Below the pieces are notes generated by a model. The model saw nothing but the letters and a program-made list of their open reading frames with translations. It had not been told where the DNA came from and did no database searches. A stretch of DNA of 64,000 bases from Viola odorata (taxonomy: Eukaryota; Streptophyta; Magnoliopsida; Malpighiales; Violaceae), in assembly GCA_963691705.1 (NCBI GenBank), contig OY829544.1, positions 37,655,917 to 37,719,916 on the forward strand, read 5' to 3'. Every line of letters starts with the position of its first letter. Position 1 is the stretch's first letter. Shown piece by piece: positions 56,179-64,000 of the stretch. Made by a program: the position numbers and the translations under genes.

Positions 56179-58219
56179 TTAATTTTAGGGAAATGATATT
56201 TTGTAGGAAAACTTAGGCGGAATACAAGCGGAATACGGTAGGAAACTTACAAAATTACCCTTGATTGAAAATTACAAAATTGCCCTTTACCTCTCTTCCC
56301 TTCATCTTTCTTTCTTCTCTCTCTCGCAGGTCGCAACCTCATCTCCAACCCTTAACGTCTCTTCCCTTAATCTCTTAATACAAACACCCAAACAAAATCC
56401 TCATTCAATTTCTCTCCACTCTCCTTCATTTCCTTTCCCTCACCGCCACAGGCACGCTCTCCTTCTCTCTCGGCCACATCGTCGGCCATCCACCACCCCT
56501 ACTCTCGATCGACGCTCGCAGTCTCAGTCACTCCAGCTCTCTCTCGCTCGTCGCTCGACGCTCCGGCTCTCTCTCGCTCGACACTCGTCGCTCTGGTTTG
56601 TGTCTTAACTCTCTATTTATTTTTCAATCCATAATTTTGAAATTTAGGGATTTGGGTTTTTGTCTTAACTTTTTTTTTTCAATCCTTCGATAATCTCGAT
56701 ACGCTCTTATCTTGTTTTGTTCAAAGTTTCCATAGTTATGGATTTCGAGTTACTTCTTATAGATATAATTTAGGGTTATTTTCCTTTTCCATTTTTGCTA
56801 CGGATTGTTAATCTATTTTGGTAGGATGTCATTTTGAATTTATGTTGTGAACTTGTGATGTGTTTTGGTAGGATGTCGTTTCTAACCTCATTTCTGCATA
56901 AAAATTCTTCTGTTATTTCTTTGTTGCCAAAATATTTTTTCCCTTTAAATGTTGTACTGTTGAAAGCACATGCAGACATCTTGTAGTGGGGTGGATTTAT
57001 ACCAGGTTGGAGTTCATAATTACCTTATTCCTGACATACTTTAATTAATTGAAAGTGTGTATGCTGAAAAGAAAAATAATTTTAATGATGGCGACTATTA
57101 TTTTCAAGAACCTCTAATGGGTGGGTTTGTAGAAAGTAGATGCAGAGCTATAACATAAGAAGATGACCCGAGATTCAACTCATTTCCTACAATTGAGTGC
57201 AGGGAGTAGAAAAGTGAATTAGGTTGCTGTAGTCATAGCTTGACTTAGTTAGATTTGGTTGTGATGGAATGATAACGTACATTTAGTGGGTTAGGCCGGG
57301 GAGAGAATGACAATTGTTGCTGGTTTGAGTGACATGCAGCAGAAAGATGAATAGTGGAAGTGTGGTCCTCCATTAGTAATCAAGTATTCTGTAAAATTTC
57401 CAGTTTTATTGCTGTTTGCTGGTGAAGGAGTGCAAGCAAGGGCCTGAGGTACCATTGCATCAGAATTCACGTCAACAAGAATCAAAACTGCCACTGTAAT
57501 AGAAGTTAACTCCTTGACGTATGAGGAAGCTTCTTGTGAGTATCGTTGCTTGGTGCAACTCTTGAGATCATGTGGAGGCAATCAAAGATTTATTCATTGT
57601 GTATTACTATAAAATTTCCTTTTGCTATCCGACTGTTGTTTCTTAATCATGTCCGAAGGGAAACATGTACACTTAAAAGGTCATCAATTTAAAATCTTTG
57701 TATTGTGATTAATTGTCGTGTTATGGTGCGATGCTAACTTCGTGTCTATTATCGATGTATGATGCTCACGCTTTTGGGTTTAAACCTTAAAAGTATTTAG
57801 AGATTTCACCTACGGAGCATACTGATTTGATTTTCTCTAGTTCATTTACTTTTAGCACTAAATGATGCGATGAGATATAAGTTGGAGTTGGCGGTAGGAA
57901 TAAGATGGGAAATTAGATGAAGAAGCCAAAGATATTTTCAGTTTTAACTTTTTAAGTCCCATTGCTCAGTAGTGAAACGTAAGATTATTAGGAAGCTGAT
58001 GCTCATGAGTGCTGCATTGGAGTTACTCTAGTTAACAAAAGTCAAAAGTAGAATACAGTTTCTAAAAAAAAAGCCTACTAAACTACTAGAAAACTGAATA
58101 CAACACGACAACTTTTTTATTGTTGAAACACATATTGATTCTTATCTTATTAAACAATCCAATAATCAAAGATTACATTATATTAGCATATCAATATAAT
58201 ACCGCCCAAGCTTGACTAA

Positions 58220-58755
58220 GTGGCTGTTTGGCGTTATGGTTTTGCCACAAAACCATGGTTCAACCACTGAAAATGATAGGATTGGTGTTTGGTAACACCA
58301 ATCCTATCATTTTCAGTGGTTGAACCATGGTTTTGTGGCAAAACCATAACGCCTTTTCAAGAAGCCCAGTTTGCAAAGCAAGGAATGATGTTGCACGGGC
58401 TGGAGTAAATTGCTCTAGCAGTTAAATGGTCCTCCATTTTGGCTCTCTCTCTTATCTTTTTTTTTTTTCATTTTAATTTAATTTTCTTACTCTATATAAT
58501 GAACAAAATAAATTAAAAACTACCACAATATAATCTCTATCTTAAGATAAATAATTTTAGATCCACTTTTCCTATTTTTATTAATTTTTAAAAAATGGGT
58601 TTTAATACTCCAACGTTTTCATTTCAACTGTTTTACCAAACACCTCAGCTATCTCACAACACTTTTAAATTTTTTTACCAAACGGCACACTCCGTTTCCC
58701 AGAAGTCGTTTTCCCACAGAACTTTTCCCACAAAACCGGAACGCCAAACAGACCC
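58220..58755. mobile_element. Tourist-like (PIF/Harbinger) MITE, 536 bp
   Basis: Ends GTGGCTGTTTGGCGTT and, reversed, GGGTCTGTTTGGCGTT, flanked by TAA on both sides (58217-58219 and 58756-58758). The GG(G)xCTGTTTGG end and 3-bp TAA duplication are typical of Tourist/PIF-Harbinger MITEs. It contains no ORF. The left part is a perfect palindrome. Confidence 0.75.
58230..58353. repeat. Perfect 60-bp inverted repeat with a 4-base loop
   Basis: Arm 58230-58289 (starting GGCGTTATGGTTTTGCCACA) is exactly complementary to 58294-58353 around TGGT. RNA across it would fold into a perfect 60-bp hairpin. Confidence 0.92.
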
Positions 58756-58967
58756 TAAGACTAATCAAGCAGCTTTGCATCGGTAATTTAGCATCACTAC
58801 AAAGAATGAAAAAGCACACAAGTACCACCGCAGCTGCAACAATTTTGTTCAATACAGAAGAAACAACTTGTAACTCTCACAAAACAGAACAAAAAGACTA
58901 CGAATATATACACAACCATTATTTCGTCACCTAAGGTCATGCCTCGTTTTGAGAGTCGCCAACTTAA

Positions 58968-59204
58968 CTATCCCCTGAGCATTCTATTGTAGAGGATTGT
59001 GTCAACATGTGCATCTTCGACGATCTGGAGTGATGAAACAGCCTGTGCTGCTATGAGAGCAGCTGGGCACGCTGTCGGCCCCCAACCTCCATCTTCAAAG
59101 CACTGCTCAAGTAGGACACTTCCAAGAGACCCATATGATAAAGGCCACTCACCATTCTCCATCTCACCCCAGTGGCAACCATTTCCATAGGTATTAGAGA
59201 GCCA
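58968..59204 (-). pseudogene. Exon-like cargo inside the Mutator-like element (unrecognised product)
   Basis: An open minus-strand stretch preceded by ATTGCAG (a good acceptor) and ended by a natural TAG. It encodes about 78 residues with FSESNYVNGWLSNTYGNG, CHWGEMENGEWPLSYGSLGS and ACPAALIAAQAVSSLQIVED, ending ILYNRMLRG. Composition and codon structure look like a real terminal exon. I do not recognise the protein. Within the same element, a stretch ending at a donor (CTG/GTGAGT at 60013) reads AGKIAASTTAVLGLYF, which could be an upstream exon, but no in-frame ATG is seen. It may be a captured gene fragment, or part of a host gene if the element call is wrong. No 5' exons that complete the gene were found. 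Confidence 0.4.
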
Positions 59205-60290
59205 CCCATTTACGTAATTACTTTCGGAAAAAAACTCCATTGTGTTCACTGCAATTATATGCTGCATATTTATAATCTTAATTAATACAAAGTTTATAAG
59301 TAATATGCATCAATTGTCTATCACTTTGTACCCTAAAATAACTCGTAAGATTTTTATCAATTAGAAGTGCAATTTAATTTAATCGATATCATTCACAAGT
59401 TCAATTTAACAGGACAAAACTTGGACATCAAGAAGAGAAGGTATTTAGCACTCTATTTCCACATCCCAAATTATTATTACCTCCAACATATTTTAATACT
59501 TACTGTAGTACATTCTTAATTCTTAGTGTGAGAATAACATATGTCAAAAAAACAACACCTATTACATACATATATGAGCCTAATTAGACTGAGGTTAACA
59601 AAGCTCATGACCGATTAGATACATACTTAACTAATGAGCATTATCAAAACTAATTTTAAAAAAAGAAAACTAATTTTAATTAAGCTTTCTTCAAACCGAG
59701 CCTCGAGGATATTAAACAATTCACTACAGGCTATTAAAAAAAACTAGATAGTAGGCGCATCTAATTCATTCTATGATCCCTAAACAGAGTAATCCCTCCA
59801 AGCTTCAGCCAGAGTAATCCCTAAACAGAGAAACTTCAAAATCATAAACCACTATTACCTCTCCTAGACCAAACGCATCACCATCAACAATAGATTCATA
59901 CTATGATTAAAGACCAACCAAAGAAAATCAGCCAAGCCATTAATGGACCAAATAGCAGCCAAGCCATCAAGGGAAGCAACAATCGTGGACCAAAAAATTA
60001 GAAACAAACTCACCAGAAATACAAGCCGAGGACGGCGGTGGTGGAGGCGGCGATCTTGCCTGCGCTATGGCAATCTAGGTTTTGAAGTTTTGGAGGAAGG
60101 AGAGGATTAGGAACGCGGATTGGAAGAGCAGATGAATTATACGTGGCATCAATGGCAATTTTGTAAATTTTGAAAGTGGCAGTTTTTGTACAAATATAGT
60201 GTTCCGCCTGTATTCCGCCTAAGTTTTCCTACAGAATATGAGCACTCTTAATTTTTAGAACAAATTAGCAATAGCCAGTTAGTGAGGAAG

Positions 60291-60683
60291 ATGGGTTCTG
60301 AAGCAAGAAGTCAACCATGGAGTGTTTTTTATGGGGTTAAAAGTATAGCTATAACCCCAGAAGCTCTAATGGCTGAAATCGACTCTGCCATTACTAAATT
60401 GGAATACGCGCATGCCACCACGCTCCTCGACTCTCCTTCTCCTTCTCAGCTGAAGAACAACAGAGGCTCTGATGATCGAACAAGCCCGCGATACGATACC
60501 CAGGTGGCCGATGAGGCTTATCGGGCGGGATGTGCTGCGTTAGCTGCTGGGAAACTTGATGAGGCTCTTCAATCTTTGAATATTTCTCTTTCAAAATGTC
60601 CTCCAGATAAGACATCTGCTGTTGCCAAGCTTCAGTCTCTTATATCACTTGCATCGCAGCAACTCCAGAGAGTTTCTGGTTGA
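60291..60683 (+). CDS. Small plant protein, TPR-like C-terminal half (130 aa)
   Basis: Single-exon ORF starting MGSEARSQPWSVFYGVKSIA; the upstream in-frame GTG is not used as a start. The N-terminal half has a helix-like ITPEALMAEIDSAITKLEYA, then a Ser-rich link. The C-terminal half (ADEAYRAGCAALAAGKLDEA, then LQSLNISLSKCPPDKTSAVA) looks like one tetratricopeptide-type helix pair with the usual A, G and P positions. No signal peptide or membrane segment. It resembles a conserved short plant family that I associate with 'p53/DNA damage-regulated'-type annotations; this is from memory and unverified, and the biochemical role is unknown. The right terminus of the Mutator-like element is only 43 bp upstream of the ATG, so most of the native 5' leader and promoter has been moved 4 kb away. 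The ORF has no lesion. Confidence 0.8.
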   Translation: MGSEARSQPWSVFYGVKSIAITPEALMAEIDSAITKLEYAHATTLLDSPSPSQLKNNRGSDDRTSPRYDTQVADEAYRAGCAALAAGKLDEALQSLNISLSKCPPDKTSAVAKLQSLISLASQQLQRVSG

Positions 60684-62640
60684 TTTTGATGCGGGTATGT
60701 TTAGTTGTTCATGTATATAGTATTGGTTTGAAGTTTTGATTATTACATACCTTATAGCATGCTTTGTTGAAATAATGATTGAGAGGTTAATGATCTATGC
60801 TTCTGATTCTCTAGGCAGTTGATTTAAATTCATCATGTCAATGTTCGTAGAGTCCAGACAATTCTTGAGCTACCATACCTTTGTGAAGATTTAAGACAGT
60901 TTAACACATTGCTATCATTTATACTGTTGGCTAGCGTTTCCTGTATTTTGTTCAATAGGTCATAAGATCTTTGTTATAGAACCCTAGAAGAGCTTTTCCT
61001 GTGAATTTATTCACTGCTCAGTCCTGGATTAGATTGTCCTGAATTTGATGAATATATGGTCTCACTTGCAGAACTTTGATGAATACGTGACTGGCTTCTT
61101 GGAGAAATGAATAACAGAAAAGGCAATGCCTCTGTTCCGAAAAAGAAGAGGAGAAATGCTTACACATGATATTCCACTACTGAATACTGTCTGAGTTTGA
61201 TTTATTTTGTTAAGGTTTTCTGCTAAGCTTCTTCCAGATAATTTATTTGCCTCAAATGTTGTCTTAGAAGTCATGGCTAGTACCCTTTTAGTTTGAGTAG
61301 TTGCTTATTTTTCGATAGTATGTGAATCAATTAATGTCGTGTTCGATCATGATACTGAAGTAATATTAGATTTTTTCTGTCTCATAATGGTGGGGTTAAG
61401 TGATTTCTTGTCATGTGTGTATGAACCAAAAACATAAATAAATGCACTTTGCTCGGTTTTCCTAAGTGGTTTGGGCATCAGGATCAGACTTTAAATTAGC
61501 TCTGATGCAATGTTCTACAAACATAATGGGTCAGATAAAGGGATAGATTCGTTCAAATTTGCAACTTGTTTCGATGGCAGTGAAAAGCTTGCTTATGATT
61601 AGTGTTTTTTGTTAGGAAGCAATTTGGGTACCTGTCTTTTGTCAGTTCTTTGTTTTCAATCTTTTGCATTAAGATTCATATTTCCATATAGGTTAAGAAA
61701 GAAACAGAGTCACCTTTTCATTCTGCATCATCAAATCGGATGTGTAGGTACATTAATGTGATGTCTTAACTTCTTATTTCCTTGGGAGGAAGCAACTAAA
61801 AGAATTAAAAAGTGTATCTTATTTGGGAATTCAGTTTATTAGCTCTTGTATAGCTAACTTGTCCATGTTGCTATAAATTTGCCTCAAAGTAGGTGGGTAT
61901 CGTTTTCACTCGGATGCAAATTCAGGCATGTCTAGTTTTCTTGATTTATTATATTTGCTTGAGCTAGGATGATTCATTGGGATTGGATAGTCTATTTTTC
62001 ATGTTGTATCGCAACCCTGTTGGTTTTCTTGCTGAATTCCTACTCCTATGCTTAAAGAAAGCTCCTTCCTGCAGTGGTTGATTCTTGGGTGCCGCCTATG
62101 TGTCAACTCGCATCTTAGCCTGTAATCATACAAGTGGCAGACCCTCCCACTATAAGTAGGGTATAAGACGTGAGTTGACACACTGTGAGTACCCGAGAAT
62201 TTTCCGTAAATGAAAGTCTTGTAAGTTAACTTAAGTCGGGTTTTATTTTCATTCCATCCTGTCAAGTTAATTCCAAAACAGTTTACTGAAGTAAATGCTT
62301 GTCTTTTTTCCTTATTTCAGTTACATGAAATAACTTCTATGGAGGGTTCACTTTCTTTTTCGTAAGTTTCAATTTGTATTAAGTAGATAGCATTTATAGT
62401 TTGGTATTGGGTCTTAGTTTCACCATGACTTTTGCTCAAAGTGTTACTTGAAAATGACTGGAATTTGCATTATCTTTTTGGGGGCACTAATCCTTGATTT
62501 GACAAAAGAGTGTCTCCACGACTAAAATATTATCATCAGAAGGAAACAAGAAAATCTCCAGTAGGATTTGTGGTGTGATCTCTTACTTTATCTCTCCTTA
62601 ACTTTTTAACTTAGTCTTCACCCCAAAGAATTGAAAAGAT
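60684..62640. other. Intergenic region between the two host genes
   Basis: AT-rich with no convincing gene; the first few hundred bases are presumably the 3' untranslated part of the upstream gene. The only notable structure is an inverted repeat at 62099-62182. Confidence 0.5.
62099..62182. repeat. 19-bp imperfect inverted repeat
   Basis: TGTGTCAACTCGCATCTTA (62099-62117) and TAAGACGTGAGTTGACACA (62164-62182) pair with two mismatches across 46 bp. It could be a tiny MITE remnant; no target duplication is clear. Confidence 0.6.
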
Positions 62641-62674
62641 GGCATTGAAAAATAAGATGAGAGGCTACTTTCAA

Positions 62675-62682
62675 TATAAAAG
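62675..62682 (+). promoter_or_regulatory. Putative TATA box of the gene at 62773
   Basis: TATAAAAG, 91 bp before the ATG, in the context TTTCAATATAAAAGCAGG. Spacing fits a plant promoter with a leader of about 60 bases. Confidence 0.45.
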
Positions 62683-62772
62683 CAGGTCAATTCCACCATT
62701 AAGGCAAGGTTAGTAGTCTTTATATATGTTAGTTCAGTGTTTATTTCTTTTTTTATATATGCAAATTCTATC

Positions 62773-63505
62773 ATGGGTGTTTTTCATCATGAAGAACAAC
62801 CAAATCCATCTAGGAAATGCAAGTTCTTTTCTGCAACTTTGAAGGATGTGTTCTGCAACTGCCGGCGGTTTTCGAATTCGAGCCCAGAAGAGGAGTATCC
62901 AGCAAGCGAATTAGAACTAGAACAGGAACAGGAGGTAACCTATTTCTCTCCCCTACCCTATACATCCATGTGTTTTGCAGGCTGTGTTTATCTTTTTTTC
63001 TGTCTCCTTTTCCCTTTTTCTTCAGGTTGTGGTTTCAGAAATCCGAAGCCGAGCCATGGAAAAGCTGAAGCACAGAACTTTTGTTATAACAGACAGCTTT
63101 TCCTGGGTCTACTCTCCGAAAACAGGCGAGTTGTTCATCGCCACAAAACCCGTAAGGGGTAAGTATGAAGGTGAAGATGGGAGTAAAGAAGGTGATGATG
63201 GGAGCAAAGAAGGTGATGAAAGAGAGGAATATCTTTCCGTTGGGACCTGTTTCTCCTGTTGTGCGAGTGATTTTAGCAGGGAACAAGCATTTTTTTCTGC
63301 CAGGACTAACTTCTCGCGCTGTTCCAGTCTTGTGGGGCTTGAGTTTCAGGATTTCCCTAAACGATCTATATTTCAGGAATTGTGTCATTGCGAAGGATGG
63401 CCGTTTGGTCTTTGCAGGAAGGCTGTGCTGCTTCCACCTCTGCCTAAATCTCCTTCAGAATCCTGGTCATGGCGTAAAGACGCAAGAATAGTCAAGGCGG
63501 TTTGA
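62773..63505 (+). CDS. Conserved plant protein of unknown function, two exons (213 aa)
   Basis: Exon 1 is 62773-62934 (54 codons: MGVFHHEEQPNPSRKCKFFS..., ending QEQE), intron 62935-63025 (CAG-GAG/GTAACC donor, TTTTTCTTCAG acceptor, 91 bp, phase 0), exon 2 63026-63505 (VVVSEIRSRAMEKLKHRTFV..., ending DARIVKAV). Features: a Cys-containing N-terminus (LKDVFCNCRRF), an acidic linker (EEEYPASELELEQEQE), a central FSWVYSPKTGELFIATKPV, a second acidic repeat (GEDGSKEGDDGSKEGDERE), then SVGTCFSCCASDFSREQAFF, ARTNFSRCSSL and a basic, Pro-rich end (CRKAVLLPPLPKSPSESWSW). No signal peptide or membrane helix. I recall similar proteins as uncharacterised in other eudicots. A stronger-looking donor (GTAAGTATG at 63158) lies within exon 2, but the reading frame continues convincingly beyond it, so I treat it as unused. 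The ATG is preceded by an in-frame one at 62737 that I reject because MGVF begins the conserved part. Confidence 0.8.
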
Positions 63506-64000
63506 ATTTACTAGTGCTCTTAGTAATTATAGCACAAGACAAACTGTGAAGAATAAAGATTTTGGTACTACGTTTAGTTATCAAAAATAAAATCAAAACT
63601 CAAGAGAAAAGTGTTGTCCATTATTTCATGTGATTGGCAACAGTTTGCAGCATTTGATATTTATTGTAATTTATGCAAAATTTCTAGAACTACTGGAGAG
63701 TGGTTTCTTTCTTGAGCCTATAACATGATTTTTTTTTTACTCTGGGCATCGTCTCTACCAATCACGTTCAAGAATGACTCTCCAAACATGATTTTCTTCA
63801 TTTACGAACTTGATTAAAAAGTGGAGAAGTTTCTCACGTAAAGCATAAATTACTTGAAGAAATCGCACACAACCAAAACAACACTTGAAGAAATTCACCT
63901 GGTAATACAGAAAGCGAAACTTTGGAAAAATGAATTTCGCCCCACCTTATTTTCTCCATAGCGAACTCATTGTTACACAACCTTTTAATTATACCAATTT
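63506..64000. other. Downstream flank of the last gene
   Basis: AT-rich. The first part is probably 3' untranslated sequence. No further gene or repeat was seen before the window ends. Confidence 0.5.

Larger units (their letters stand above)
56188..60247. mobile_element. Mutator-like element (possible Pack-MULE), 4060 bp
   Basis: Terminal inverted repeats: left GGGAAATGATATTTTG then TAGGAAAACTTAGGCGGAAT; right, reversed, GAGTGCTCATATTCTG then the identical TAGGAAAACTTAGGCGGAAT. Similarity continues for about 50 bp. Flanks TTAATTTTA (56179-56187) and TTAATTTTT (60248-60256) form an imperfect 9-bp target duplication, the Mutator size. No MURA-type transposase was seen, so it would be non-autonomous. 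It carries exon-like cargo on the minus strand (59204-58968 and about 60014 upward) and a Tourist-like MITE. The C/T-rich stretch at 56261-56608 could be a captured 5' leader; its ORF is not believed. Confidence 0.7.

Noticed and set aside
56261..56608. 115-residue ORF at the left of the Mutator-like element
   Set aside because: Ser/Leu/His/Pro-rich reading of a C/T-rich leader-like stretch; no domain and no conserved start.
57291..57581. 96-residue minus-strand ORF
   Set aside because: No recognisable motif and no splice or promoter context; could be chance in the element interior.
62737..62772. Upstream in-frame ATG of the last gene
   Set aside because: It would add a hydrophobic 12-residue extension that does not match the MGVF start I recall for similar proteins.
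63158..63376. Possible second intron (GTAAGTATG donor, ATTTCAG acceptor)
   Set aside because: The frame through this stretch encodes SVGTCFSCC and FSRCSSLVGLEF, which look conserved, so I keep it as exon; transcript data could overturn this.

Overview
The window reads as plant nuclear DNA, almost certainly from a eudicot. Evidence: giant Tat/Ogre-type Ty3/gypsy retrotransposons, an Athila-like remnant, a Mutator-like element, a Tourist-like MITE, and two host genes of ordinary plant build (one with a 91-bp GT-AG intron). The species cannot be fixed from sequence. No rRNA, tRNA or CRISPR locus is visible.

Layout. 1-3460: a decayed Athila-like remnant (element D, minus strand) with an integrase C-terminus and an env-position ORF. 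3461-54992: three Ogre-like LTR retrotransposons nested inside one another. Element C (minus, 3461-54992, about 9.7 kb without inserts) was entered by element B (minus, 9228-51091, about 18.0 kb without its insert, target-site duplication CCATG). B was entered by element A (plus, 21289-45135, 23,847 bp, duplication ACTTC). A is complete: 4-kb LTRs, tRNA-Arg-type primer site, ORF1, gag-pro, an intron between protease and reverse transcriptase, RT, two RNase H domains, integrase, and a 4.9-kb 3' region full of tandem repeats. Its LTRs are nearly identical, so it is young, yet gag-pro-pol carries at least six disabling lesions. 54993-56178: no gene, one degenerate minisatellite. 56188-60247: a 4.06-kb Mutator-like element with a 9-bp imperfect duplication, carrying exon-like cargo and a 536-bp Tourist-like MITE that contains a perfect 60-bp palindrome. 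Its right end lies 43 bp upstream of an intact small gene (60291-60683). A second host gene lies at 62773-63505.

How the parts relate. B and C (same strand) and A (opposite strand) are related but distinct Ogre lineages, so comparing them in sense orientation shows what was conserved outside the ORFs. This gives the most interesting observations: a stem-loop abutting the polypurine tract in all three; an LTR palindrome whose two arms changed together between A and B; 38-nt and 39-nt blocks in the 3' region of A and B bounded by AG and GTAAGC, like micro-exons; a 68-codon antisense ORF conserved between A and B; and the sense-strand motif CTCCTCCCAGAGTGAC amplified in differently organised arrays in all three.

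Limits: domain calls rest on motif reading and memory of the families, with no database search. Most ORFs inside LTRs and tandem arrays are by-products of repeats and are not annotated.
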